NCBI GenBank assembly: GCA_023227965.1
Contig: JALOCA010000063.1
Coordinates: 1-10,106, forward strand
Origin: Lentimicrobiaceae bacterium
Lineage (GTDB): Bacteria > Bacteroidota > Bacteroidia > Bacteroidales > JALOCA01
Length of the DNA stretch: 10,106 nt
Reading direction: 5' to 3'
Shown here: one piece after another, positions 1 through 6,782 of the stretch
Layout of the letters: each line of letters starts with the position of its first letter
Numbering within the stretch: position 1 is the stretch's first letter
Notes under the pieces: model-generated
What the model was told of the DNA's origin: nothing
The model's input: the letters and a program-made list of their open reading frames with translations, nothing else
Databases searched by the model: none
Position numbers and translations under genes: made by a program

Positions 1-1337
1 ACCCCGGATGTAAAGTAAATGACAGGAATATTCTCCCCATAAAATGAGGCATGGTCGGATGGTCCATATCCCTCTTTGGAAATTTTAAGGTTGAATCCAT
101 GAACAAGGCTGTCGACCAATGCATTGGACTCCAGAGCTGTACCAACTCCGCCGATGGTTAGGTCCTTTGCGGAATCAAGGCGGCCTACCATGTCGAAATT
201 AAACATGGCATCAGCCTTTTTTAAAGAATAAGGAGGTTCTTTAACGAATGCTTTTGAACCAATTAAACCGAATTCTTCCGCCGTAAATGCCACGAAAATA
301 ATGGGACGCTTGTTGTTTTTTTCGTGTGAGAATTTTTGAGCCAGTTCAATAACAGCTGCTACTCCGGAGGCATTGTCGTCAGCGCCATGATGCACGGCAA
401 CAGTATCCGGCATTCTGGATCCTGAGCCTGCTCCGCCGAATCCCAGATGATCGTAATGGGCTCCAACAATAATAAACTCCTCGGCCAGTTTTGGATCTCT
501 GCCAGGTACCATTCCAACAATATTTTGAGTGACTGTGATTTTAGGAAGGACAGAAGCCTCACCTTGCACAGCAATATCCGTCAGCTTGAAAAAGGGTTTT
601 TTATCATTTTTGATTCTATTTTCAATTTCAGCGAAGCTTAATTGCTTATCCAGGATCAGGTCGGCAGTCTTTTGGGAAATTTTCATGACCGGAACAGAAT
701 AGGGAGCGCTATTTTTGTCAAATATTGCGGTTTTAGTAGCCCCATTCGTATTAAAATCGGCCGTAACAATTAAGATTCCACCTGCATGGTGGTCAATGGC
801 ATTCAGCACCTTTGTGCGAAGATCGCTCTGCTTTAAAACCTCCTTGTTTTGCTGAAGGTGATCTGGAATACCATCAAAAATAAGTACCCAGCTGTTTTCC
901 ACCTTGAAATTTTGATAATCATCCCATTTCAAACTATCCGTCGAAAAGGTTATCCCATATCCGGCTACGGCTAATTTTCCTGCAAATGATTTATTAGCCG
1001 AGAAAAATAGTGGTTCATAATCCGCACCCAAATCAAACGTCTGCTGGGCGGAAGTAAGATGGTTCTCCTTGCCAAACTTAAATCCCGTTATTAATTTAAC
1101 TGGTTGATATCCTTTGTTGTAAAGCATTTTAATGCCGGATTTTCTGAATTTTTCAGCAATAAAATGAGCCGCAAGTGAATCGCCCGGTAAGCCAGGCTTT
1201 CTGCCTTGAAACTCTTCTGATGAAAGTATTTTAATGGTGGAAGCGATCTCTTTGTCTGTAATTTTTGGCTGATATTGTACAATACAACCCGAAAAGAGTA
1301 CCAGTGCACACAGTGAGAATTTTACTAAAATCTTCAT
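1..1337 (-). CDS. M28 family zinc aminopeptidase, lipoprotein (C-terminus cut by window edge)
   Basis: I translated this by hand from ATG at 1337; 445 codons are inside the window and the C-terminus lies beyond base 1. The N-terminus is a short Lys-rich signal with hydrophobic core ending FSGC (Cys18), so a lipoprotein exported to the envelope is likely, although Phe at -3 is atypical. Residues about 115-250 resemble the protease-associated (PA) insertion of large M28 enzymes (AGYGI near 125-129). The catalytic domain has GAHYDHLG (zinc ligand His294), GADDNASG (bridging Asp320), TAEEFG (base Glu354, ligand Glu355), NFDMVGR (Asp382) and SDHASFY (427-433). The last zinc ligand, expected in a DYH motif, lies outside the window. 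Known role of the family: release of N-terminal amino acids from peptides, here probably periplasmic or surface nutrient peptides. Transcribed alone from the promoter at 1372-1379, divergent from the next gene. Family assignment is firm; substrate is not known. Confidence 0.95.
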   Translation of the reverse strand, partial: MKILVKFSLCALVLFSGCIVQYQPKITDKEIASTIKILSSEEFQGRKPGLPGDSLAAHFIAEKFRKSGIKMLYNKGYQPVKLITGFKFGKENHLTSAQQTFDLGADYEPLFFSANKSFAGKLAVAGYGITFSTDSLKWDDYQNFKVENSWVLIFDGIPDHLQQNKEVLKQSDLRTKVLNAIDHHAGGILIVTADFNTNGATKTAIFDKNSAPYSVPVMKISQKTADLILDKQLSFAEIENRIKNDKKPFFKLTDIAVQGEASVLPKITVTQNIVGMVPGRDPKLAEEFIIVGAHYDHLGFGGAGSGSRMPDTVAVHHGADDNASGVAAVIELAQKFSHEKNNKRPIIFVAFTAEEFGLIGSKAFVKEPPYSLKKADAMFNFDMVGRLDSAKDLTIGGVGTALESNALVDSLVHGFNLKISKEGYGPSDHASFYGENIPVIYFTSG

Positions 1338-1371
1338 TTGATGAATTTTATTAGGATAACGTTTGGATGGA

Positions 1372-1379
1372 CAAATATA
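1372..1379 (-). promoter_or_regulatory. Candidate Bacteroidota promoter (-7 box) for the M28 peptidase
   Basis: On the minus strand this reads TATATTTG, a perfect match to TAnnTTTG, about 35 nt before the start codon at 1337. About 20 nt further upstream (1399-1401) the minus strand reads TTA rather than the consensus TTG, so the -33 element is weak. No clear promoter for the divergent plus-strand gene was found; TTTATTTG at 1436-1443 is one mismatch from a -7 box but lacks a -33 TTG. Confidence 0.5.
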
Positions 1380-1483
1380 ATGATCTCTTCAGGTTTTTTA
1401 ATACTTCAGGATGAACAGGATCAATGAATATTTAGTTTATTTGTAAAAAGTTACCTGAAATAAATTTCTTTTGAAGCTTGCGT

Positions 1484-2533
1484 ATGAGATTAATCTTTGG
1501 TCATTTTCGTTGGATCTCCTATGGTTTTTTTGTTTTGCTTACTTCCTGTGTCTCAATGGGTAAGATATCAATACAGGTTTCAGTACCTCCCGAAAAACCC
1601 ATTTCAAATGAAATACAGAGTGTTGTGCTGATGAACCGAAGTATGAACAGTTCATTTTCAAACCTGAATCAGGATTCGCTTGAGAATTTATTTATTAAAA
1701 AGAAATTGGTTTTGGATGAGCCAATGCTGGACAGTTTGGCTGCTGATACTACCTTGAAATCCCTTGGAAATGCCTTGTATGAGTCAGGCAGATTCGATGT
1801 TGTCATTCCAGTACAGAGAAATCTTCCAAATACAAACCTTTCATATGCTACCAAATCCCCTTCGCTTAGTTTAGCGCAAGTAAAACAGATTTGTACTGAA
1901 TTCAAAACCGATGCCTTGCTGTCGCTCGAAAATTTTTACGAAAACGTAAATACCTCATATCATGTGGGATTTGAGCGAATTACGGATTATGGGTCGCTCA
2001 AACAATACAACATTATAGTTCAAGTAGCCTATCATTCCAATTGGAAGTTGTATCAACCAGCTGAAAAATTGAAAATTGCCAGTTTTGAAGTAAACGACAC
2101 CATTTTTTGGGAAAAAAACGGAAACTCCCTGCAAGAAACTTATGAGGAATTGCCAACGATAAAAGATGCCCTTTTAAGTGGTGCGATTGAAAACGGACAG
2201 ACCCTTTCAGGTTATATTTCACCTGGCTGGCAGGAACAGTCAAGAAATTACTTTATTACCAACAACGCGGAGGCAGACAGGGCTATAGCTTACGTAAAAA
2301 GCAACTATTGGAAAGATGCTGAAAGGATCTGGATGAAATTTTCAACCTCTTCTTCTCCCGCTTTGAGAAGCATGATTGAATACAATCTCGCTCTTGCCGC
2401 TGAAATGAACGGCGATTTGAAAGCAGCCATTCAGTGGGCCAAAAGATCCTTTAAATCAAAATTTAGCAGAACAGCTGAGGAATATATTAATCTGTTAAAC
2501 AGACTCCAGAATGAGAAACCGCTTTTAAATTAA
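1484..2533 (+). CDS. DUF6340-like lipoprotein with TPR-like C-terminus
   Basis: 349 residues from ATG at 1484. A TTG two codons upstream (1478) is possible but the ATG gives a cleaner signal peptide: a hydrophobic stretch ending LLTSC with the lipid-acceptor Cys22, so the protein is probably anchored in the envelope. The body has the layout I associate with DUF6340 proteins of Bacteroidota: an early segment with VVLMNRS, then a mixed alpha/beta region containing LESGRF-like text (YESGRFDVVIP) and TDALLSLENF, which slightly resembles proteins that assemble a periplasmic response from many short strands. The end (about residues 255-335) has two helix pairs resembling tetratricopeptide repeats (AIAYVKSNYWKDAERIW, then YNLALAAEMNGDLKAAIQWA). 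It lies 15 nt before fabG on the same strand, so the two are likely co-transcribed. The molecular function is unknown; the family name is recalled from pattern and not verified. Confidence 0.75.
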   Translation: MRLIFGHFRWISYGFFVLLTSCVSMGKISIQVSVPPEKPISNEIQSVVLMNRSMNSSFSNLNQDSLENLFIKKKLVLDEPMLDSLAADTTLKSLGNALYESGRFDVVIPVQRNLPNTNLSYATKSPSLSLAQVKQICTEFKTDALLSLENFYENVNTSYHVGFERITDYGSLKQYNIIVQVAYHSNWKLYQPAEKLKIASFEVNDTIFWEKNGNSLQETYEELPTIKDALLSGAIENGQTLSGYISPGWQEQSRNYFITNNAEADRAIAYVKSNYWKDAERIWMKFSTSSSPALRSMIEYNLALAAEMNGDLKAAIQWAKRSFKSKFSRTAEEYINLLNRLQNEKPLLN

Positions 2534-2548
2534 TTTAAATGTTTATAT

Positions 2549-3295
2549 ATGAAATTGTTAGAGGGAAAGACAGCAATTGTCACCGGTGCTAGCCGGGGTA
2601 TTGGAAAATCCATTGCAGTTCTGTTCGCGCAACAGGGTTGTAATGTAGCTTTTACGGATCTTTTTTACGATGATATTGCCAGGGAGACTGAAAATGAGCT
2701 AATTGCTTTAGGAGTTAAGGCAAAGGCCTACGCTTCTGATGCTTCAAAATTTGATGAAACTACTCAGGTTGTTGAGCAGATCGTTAAGGATTTTGGCGGT
2801 ATCGATGTGCTGGTTAACAATGCCGGCATTACAAAGGATACTTTGTTGATGAGAATGACCCAGGAACAATGGGATACCGTGATCAATGTTAACCTTAAAT
2901 CGGTTTTTAATTTCACGAAAGCTGCCCAAATGACGATGCTGAAACAAAAAGGGGGATCAATTATCAACATGAGTTCTGTGGTAGGTGTGAGTGGCAATGC
3001 AGGTCAGTCGAACTATTCAGCTTCCAAAGCAGGTATCATCGGATTTACCAAATCTATTGCTAAAGAGTTGGGATCCAGAGGTATTCGTTCTAATGCGATT
3101 GCCCCGGGCTTCATTATCACCGAGATGACGGCTAAAATACCTGAAGATGCCCGCAAACAATGGGAAGCATCAATTCCAATGAAAAGGGGTGGATTACCCG
3201 AAGAGGTTGCGAAGGTTGCCCTGTTTCTCGCTTCCGATCTCTCTTCCTATGTTTCAGGTCAGGTAATCAGTGTTTGTGGTGCGATGAATACTTAG
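2549..3295 (+). CDS. fabG: 3-oxoacyl-[acyl-carrier-protein] reductase FabG
   Basis: A full-length (248 aa) classical short-chain dehydrogenase/reductase. It has the NADPH-binding TGASRGIG motif (residues 12-19), NNAG (90-93), and the catalytic tetrad Asn115, Ser143 (in MSSVVG), Tyr156 and Lys160 (YSASK). FabG reduces 3-oxoacyl-ACP to 3-hydroxyacyl-ACP in the elongation cycle of type II fatty acid synthesis, in the cytoplasm. The SVVG..GN.GQ.NY pattern around the active site is characteristic of FabG rather than of other SDRs. The C-terminus reads GQVISVCGAMNT where most phyla have VDGGM; the Cys/Ala form is what I recall for Bacteroidota orthologues. It starts 15 nt after the lipoprotein gene without a Shine-Dalgarno, and a strong terminator follows. 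No acpP, fabF or fabD neighbour is visible, so it lies outside a fab cluster. Confidence 0.95.
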   Translation: MKLLEGKTAIVTGASRGIGKSIAVLFAQQGCNVAFTDLFYDDIARETENELIALGVKAKAYASDASKFDETTQVVEQIVKDFGGIDVLVNNAGITKDTLLMRMTQEQWDTVINVNLKSVFNFTKAAQMTMLKQKGGSIINMSSVVGVSGNAGQSNYSASKAGIIGFTKSIAKELGSRGIRSNAIAPGFIITEMTAKIPEDARKQWEASIPMKRGGLPEEVAKVALFLASDLSSYVSGQVISVCGAMNT

Positions 3296-3317
3296 AGAGC
3301 TGAATATAATCCATAAT

Positions 3318-3351
3318 AAAAGGGCTATTTGTTGAACAGATAGCCCTTTTT
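3318..3351. terminator. Rho-independent terminator, probably bidirectional
   Basis: An 11-bp perfect stem (AAAAGGGCTAT at 3318-3328 with ATAGCCCTTTT at 3340-3350) continues inward through a T-G wobble into TGTT/AACA, and has A-runs on one side and T-runs on the other. It begins 23 nt after the fabG stop and 46 nt beyond the stop of the converging minus-strand gene. It can therefore end transcription from both sides. Confidence 0.92.
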
Positions 3352-3396
3352 CATTCCCGAATATTTCGGTAATATCCGAATTTTTAAACTGTAGTA

Positions 3397-3972
3397 TTAT
3401 AAAAATTTAAACCCAAGGTTAACAGAAAATGTGTTTCCTTTAGATGTAAAATTAGAACCGAAACTGGATGTATCAAATGTCTTGGATAATCCCCATTCAT
3501 AGCGAATATCAAAAGTAAACATCAACACATCAACTCCGGCGCCCAATTGGTAATCCCATGTGGCATTATTGAAGTTATAGTTAAAACTTTTGTCGCTTTC
3601 ATATCCTGTTGAAAATGAGATGGCGGGACCTGTAAAAGCACGAATGGAGGCAACCTTAAGGTCAATCAGTTTAAGACCCAGCAACACCGGAACCTGAATA
3701 GATTTCATTTTAATTGCATCTGTAGATGCACCAACTGAAAATTCCTCATTTTTAACAACATACAAGAATTCTGGTTGCAGGTAAAATTTTTCCCCTCCGA
3801 ATCGTCCAAAAGCACCAAAATTGTATCCCCCTTTTGAGTCCGCTTTTATGGTATTCAGGTCGGTAGAAAGCTTTGTGGTATTGTACCCTGCTTTTATTCC
3901 AAGGTCAAAAGTCGCAGCAAATGTCACAAAAGCCAACATAAGCAATGATAAAGTCATCAGTGTCTTTTTCAT
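3397..3972 (-). CDS. PorT-like outer-membrane beta-barrel protein
   Basis: 191 aa. A Sec signal peptide (MKKTLMTLSLLMLAFVTFA, cleavage around residue 19-20) is followed by the FDLGIKAGYNTTKLS opening typical of small beta-barrels of the PorT / OMP_b-brl_2 type in Bacteroidota. The rest alternates polar and hydrophobic residues in strand-sized blocks (FGAFGRFGGEKFYLQPEFLY, VPVLLGLKL, YQLGAGVDVLMFTFDIRYEW) and ends in an aromatic/hydrophobic strand, VNLGFKFL, as expected for barrel insertion by BAM. Known members are outer-membrane proteins of mostly unknown role; PorT itself belongs to type IX secretion, but small relatives like this are numerous and cannot be assigned to it. The gene follows the Ala/Ser-rich lipoprotein after only 21 nt, so both probably come from the 5387-5419 promoter and could act together in the outer membrane (inference). 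Confidence 0.85.
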   Translation of the reverse strand: MKKTLMTLSLLMLAFVTFAATFDLGIKAGYNTTKLSTDLNTIKADSKGGYNFGAFGRFGGEKFYLQPEFLYVVKNEEFSVGASTDAIKMKSIQVPVLLGLKLIDLKVASIRAFTGPAISFSTGYESDKSFNYNFNNATWDYQLGAGVDVLMFTFDIRYEWGLSKTFDTSSFGSNFTSKGNTFSVNLGFKFL

Positions 3973-3993
3973 ATCGATAAATTAAGAAAATAA

Positions 3994-5331
3994 TTAATGA
4001 TTCAAATTAGCCAATATCAAAATATCAGATGCGGCATTAATTTGAGTTGATGAAGCGCCTGACAAGGAGGTTTGCACCAGGGTTTTCACAGAATTAAAAT
4101 AGTTTACATAAGCATTAACGATTATATCAGCTGAAACTGTCGCTCCTATAGTTACATTTAAGGTTGCATTCGCTCCAACAATTCCATTAATACTGGTGTC
4201 AATCGTACCAATTGCCGTTGCCTGAGCGCTTAATGTAAGTTTTAACTGGGCAACAACTGCCGAATGGTATTGTACAAAAGCATCTGCTATTTGACTTATA
4301 CTTACTGAACTTTTAATCGAATTTGTTAGATTGGCTCCGGCTGATACAACCGCACTTGATTGTGCACTTGATGCGCCTGCTTCCATGAATTTAGCTTCCA
4401 TGGCCTGGCGCATAATAAATGCAACTCTCAGATAATTACTTTCAGCAGATGCAAAATAGATAGGTAATGACATGCTGGCGGCAGCATTTACAAAGGCTTC
4501 AGAAGAAATCACTGATAACTTTGCATATGTTTCTGCTTTTACATTTGCACTTGCGTATGCAGAGACAATTGCTTTTTGAAAATTGTCAAATTTTTCTTCA
4601 TCAGCGCTTTGGGAATCATCCGCGTTATACAAAGCAGTTTCAAAGTCAGCTTGTGCTTGTGCATTTGCCGTAGAAATTGTTTGTAACTGACTACTTGAAA
4701 TCCCAAAATAAGAATTGCCCGACGCTTTTGTTTTAGCCTGTGCTGCTACTTCCAAGCTGCTAATAAACTGATCTTGCGCGCTCGCATTCCCTTTTATTTG
4801 AGCGGCAACATCAGCATTAACATAAAGTTGAACGTCTGTTTGAGAAATGACATTTGTTTTACCTGTTGCGATCAATCGTGCATACACTTCGGCCTCGGCT
4901 GAGGTTTCTGTATTTAAAGGTTGGGCATAGACTGTTGTCCCGCTTTTAACTTCAGCAGAAACTACTGCTTTCCATCCCGACGTGTTTTTTGTTGCAACTA
5001 CAACTAAATTTTTAGTGCCACTCATTTTTGTTTCAACTACAAATTTCCCATTAACATCTGTTTGAACGCTTTGGGTTGAAACAGTATTTAATGAACCATT
5101 TGCTTGTACTTCAGCAATAATAACAGTCGCACCCTGAACACCTGCCGCTACTTGTCCGCTCTTTAAAGACGCACTTTTAAGTCCGCTGCTTTCGGTCACA
5201 CGACCAGATACTTTTGAATTTGATGCCCCACTTGAATCGTCTGAACTTTTGGAACATGAAATCAGTCCTGCAAAAAGGAAAGCCGCAAATAAATATTTGA
5301 GGCCTTTAGTAAATCTTACTTTTTCTTTCAT
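3994..5331 (-). CDS. Ala/Ser-rich surface-type lipoprotein with N-terminal Ig-like (CarboxypepD_reg-like) domain
   Basis: 445 aa from ATG at 5331. That start is preferred over an in-frame ATG at 5373 because AAGGAGGG stands 8 nt before it and it gives a normal signal peptide. The signal ends GLISC (Cys26), followed by SKSSDDSS, resembling the acidic lipoprotein export signal that sends Bacteroidota lipoproteins to the cell surface. Residues about 40-135 look like a carboxypeptidase-regulatory or Ig-like beta sandwich (VSGRVTE, VQGATVIIAEV, QTDVNGKFVVET, NLVVVATK). From about 140 to the end the sequence is very rich in Ala, Ser, Gln, Asn and Val, nearly free of Cys and Trp, and predicted mostly helical, without an obvious fixed repeat. 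No catalytic motif was recognised. It is followed after 21 nt by a beta-barrel gene. A structural or adhesive surface role is a guess; no function is assigned. Confidence 0.8.
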   Translation of the reverse strand: MKEKVRFTKGLKYLFAAFLFAGLISCSKSSDDSSGASNSKVSGRVTESSGLKSASLKSGQVAAGVQGATVIIAEVQANGSLNTVSTQSVQTDVNGKFVVETKMSGTKNLVVVATKNTSGWKAVVSAEVKSGTTVYAQPLNTETSAEAEVYARLIATGKTNVISQTDVQLYVNADVAAQIKGNASAQDQFISSLEVAAQAKTKASGNSYFGISSSQLQTISTANAQAQADFETALYNADDSQSADEEKFDNFQKAIVSAYASANVKAETYAKLSVISSEAFVNAAASMSLPIYFASAESNYLRVAFIMRQAMEAKFMEAGASSAQSSAVVSAGANLTNSIKSSVSISQIADAFVQYHSAVVAQLKLTLSAQATAIGTIDTSINGIVGANATLNVTIGATVSADIIVNAYVNYFNSVKTLVQTSLSGASSTQINAASDILILANLNH

Positions 5332-5338
5332 AATCCTG

Positions 5339-5346
5339 CCCTCCTT
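5339..5346 (-). promoter_or_regulatory. Strong Shine-Dalgarno for the Ala/Ser-rich lipoprotein
   Basis: The minus strand reads AAGGAGGG, ending 7 nt before the ATG at 5331, the optimal distance. The other genes of this window have A/T-rich leaders without such a site, which is normal for Bacteroidota. The site decides the start codon of this gene. Confidence 0.7.
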
Positions 5347-5386
5347 TTTAATTGTATTTTTTCTATATGACATAATGATATAAAGA

Positions 5387-5419
5387 CAAATGTACTCACT
5401 TTTATTTTAAATATGCAAA
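5387..5419 (-). promoter_or_regulatory. Bacteroidota-type promoter (-33 TTTG / -7 TACATTTG)
   Basis: On the minus strand TTTG (5416-5419) is followed after 21 nt by TACATTTG (5387-5394), a perfect TAnnTTTG box. Spacing fits the primary sigma factor of Bacteroidota. Transcription would begin near 5380, giving a leader of about 50 nt before the ATG at 5331. It drives the lipoprotein and probably the downstream beta-barrel gene. Confidence 0.7.
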
Positions 5420-5462
5420 TAAATTCGATCTTCTTATTCTAATTACTCTAGTTCATCTTTCC

Positions 5463-5549
5463 CCAAAGATATTTCAGTTTTTGGCTGTGAAAAAATTTAT
5501 TCAGCAAAAGGGTGGAAATAATCAACAAAATGTCGTTTTCTTTCAACGA
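5463..5549. repeat. 87-nt repeat, copy A (3' flank of the J-domain fragment)
   Basis: Aligned by eye without gaps to 6573-6659, I count 64 of 87 identical bases (about 74%). The best shared block is around GTGAAAAA...TATTCAACAAAAGG. It directly abuts the stop codon of the J-domain fragment at 5550-5552. Differences are spread over all codon positions in the plus-strand frame, so it does not look like a coding sequence. It is best read as 3' untranslated sequence duplicated together with the TerB-DnaJ gene. Confidence 0.7.
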
Positions 5550-5759
5550 TTAAAGGTTTCGCTCTTTGCTAATCAGTTGATATGCTTCAATTACTTTTTT
5601 AAATTTCTCGTTTGCAGCTTGCTGTATTTCTTCCCCCAAATAACTCACTTTATCAGGATGATAGTTGACGGCCATCTTCCGATAAGCTTTTTTTACCTCT
5701 TCATCTGAAGCAACGGGTTGAAGTTCAAGAACATCGTAGTCCCAGATAGGCTTTAATCC
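5550..5759 (-). pseudogene. Headless J-domain fragment, paralogue of the TerB-DnaJ gene
   Basis: The open frame covers 69 codons plus stop and encodes a complete J domain, from IWDYDVLELQP through YRKMAVNYHPDKVSYLG to YQLISKERNL. The catalytic HPD motif is intact. Aligned to the C-terminus of the gene at 6783-7508 it differs at about 10 of 64 residues (about 84% identity), whereas roughly 26 further codons differ only synonymously. There is no usable start: in-frame stops lie just upstream (5760-5762), and the first ATG is inside helix II, before HPD. The TerB half and Gly-rich N-terminus are absent; instead the DUF4382-like lipoprotein gene ends here, its stop codon (5753-5755) overlapping the fragment's first codons in another frame. 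Most likely a truncated duplicate. Expression as a C-terminal extension of the lipoprotein would need a -1 frameshift near the stop (possible, unproven). J domains stimulate the ATPase of DnaK-type Hsp70s. Confidence 0.85.
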
Positions 5760-6463
5760 TTATTAAACTCAGCATGATCACTGGAATTAAAATTCCCTTT
5801 AATTTTATTATAAAGCGAAATATTTGATGCGTTACTTATGACAATTATTCCATTGGTAAGCGTAGCAACATCAAGATCCGATTGCAGTATGCCATTCATT
5901 AATAAAGCCAGATTTAAGTTGATCAGACTTGTATAATTATTAACCGCATTTAGTATGGTCCCTCCTTCGGCTTCGGCTTTAAAGGCAATATCTTCATTTA
6001 CGATAACCCGGATAGGAATTAAAGTTCCGGTAGAATTTGCATAAGTACCTGATAAATAAAATACAGGGGATGAGCCTGCATCGGCTTTGTATGCTTTTAT
6101 CTCCAGGGATATTTCTTCATAAACACCCGGTTGAAGAATGATTTCCCCAATAACTGAATTAACACTGAACAGGTCAATTTTTTTTATCCCTTTCCATTCA
6201 TAATCAATATTGGAGAAACCTTGAGATGTTTCGCTTTCCTTCTTTTCTGCTTCAAAATCAATTTTGGACACATTTATAAAGCAAGTTTCCCATACAAAAT
6301 TTGGAGTGGCTAAAGATCCAGACTTGAGAACTGAAAAGGTGTTATTGGTTGCCTGGGCTTTAACCCTGAGTGTGGAGGAACTACTGGATGTATCCTTTTT
6401 GCATGACGCAAACATCATTACTGAGACTACTGCAAATACCGTCAAAATTTTATACTTTTTCAT
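5753..6463 (-). CDS. Putative lipoprotein, DUF4382-like
   Basis: 236 aa. The signal peptide ends MFASC (Cys21) followed by KKD, so it is a lipoprotein probably carried to the outer membrane or surface. After a Ser-rich linker, the centre (about residues 85-125) has WKGIKKIDLFSV...IGEIILQPGVYEEISLEI. This matches the core I recall for DUF4382 (a DLL strand, then a glycine/proline turn and GxYxxIxL). The tail contains hydrophobic strands (NLALLMNGIL, NGIIVIS) and ends FNKD. Molecular role unknown. The gene lies between the two copies of a TerB-DnaJ duplication, and its stop codon coincides with the point where J-domain homology starts; the last few codons may therefore come from the join. No Shine-Dalgarno and no clear promoter were seen; a short palindrome at 6505-6521 lies upstream. 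DUF4382 assignment is tentative. Confidence 0.75.
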   Translation of the reverse strand: MKKYKILTVFAVVSVMMFASCKKDTSSSSSTLRVKAQATNNTFSVLKSGSLATPNFVWETCFINVSKIDFEAEKKESETSQGFSNIDYEWKGIKKIDLFSVNSVIGEIILQPGVYEEISLEIKAYKADAGSSPVFYLSGTYANSTGTLIPIRVIVNEDIAFKAEAEGGTILNAVNNYTSLINLNLALLMNGILQSDLDVATLTNGIIVISNASNISLYNKIKGNFNSSDHAEFNKD

Positions 6464-6504
6464 TTCATTTTATTTTACAATGTGAATAAATTTTTACAAC
6501 TGGA

Positions 6505-6521
6505 CAAAGTTTGATACTTTG
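6505..6521. promoter_or_regulatory. Perfect inverted repeat upstream of the DUF4382-like gene (possible operator)
   Basis: CAAAGT at 6505-6510 and ACTTTG at 6516-6521 are perfect inverted arms around TTGAT. The palindrome sits 42-58 nt before the ATG at 6463, where a promoter or operator would be expected. Six-base arms can arise by chance in AT-rich DNA, so this is weak. Confidence 0.3.
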
Positions 6522-6572
6522 GTGACTGATATTGTTACATAAACATTTAAATTATTTGCATAATTCACATCT

Positions 6573-6659
6573 TCGAAGATACTCCAACCTTTGGCAGTGA
6601 AAAAGTATATTCAACAAAAGGATGGATTAGATCAATCAAATGCTTATTCCATTCAACAA
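6573..6659. repeat. 87-nt repeat, copy B (3' flank of the intact TerB-DnaJ gene)
   Basis: Gapless counterpart of 5463-5549 at about 74% identity by eye. Here it lies 123 nt beyond the stop codon of the intact gene, while copy A touches the stop of the fragment. One copy has therefore gained or lost about 123 nt, and the event is flanked by TTA on both sides (6660-6662 and 6783-6785). Confidence 0.7.
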
Positions 6660-6782
6660 TTAGTTATTTGAATTCCAAATGGTTGTGAAATCTTGCCGAC
6701 TGCGATAGCCTATTAACCAATTGGCACGGAAAAATTATTCGCGTTTCAGTGAAGAATAATAAATGAGATTACCTGAATAACA

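Larger units (their letters stand above)
6464..6782. other. 319-nt intergenic region with second repeat copy, no gene seen
   Basis: It contains the upstream leader of the DUF4382-like gene (6464-6504), a palindrome (6505-6521), the 87-nt repeat copy B (6573-6659), and a 123-nt stretch (6660-6782) between the repeat and the stop codon of TerB-DnaJ. This stretch has no counterpart next to copy A. No RNA gene, terminator hairpin with T-run, or TAnnTTTG box in minus orientation was recognised. Confidence 0.6.

Noticed and set aside
1478..1483. TTG start two codons upstream of the DUF6340-like gene
   Set aside because: The ATG at 1484 is the ordinary start and already gives a complete signal peptide; no ribosome site favours TTG.
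3397..3972. Beta-barrel as the type IX secretion protein PorT itself
   Set aside because: Only the small-barrel family is supported; no other type IX component lies nearby, and such barrels are common in Bacteroidota.
4467..4673. Plus-strand frame opposite the Ala/Ser-rich lipoprotein
   Set aside because: It is a by-product of the biased Ala/Ser codons on the other strand; no signal, motif or start site supports it.
5332..5373. Longer N-terminus of the Ala/Ser-rich lipoprotein from ATG at 5373
   Set aside because: It would place 14 charged residues before a normal lipoprotein signal, and the Shine-Dalgarno points to the ATG at 5331.
5481..5708. Plus-strand reading frame starting AVKKFIQQK, partly echoed at 6592 (AVKKYIQQK)
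   Set aside because: Most of it is antisense to the J-domain fragment; the echo comes from the 87-nt DNA repeat, the second copy ends after about 25 codons, and differences are spread over all codon positions.
6717..6724. CCAATTGG palindrome downstream of TerB-DnaJ as terminator
   Set aside because: Only 8 nt, no loop and no T-run follows in either direction.
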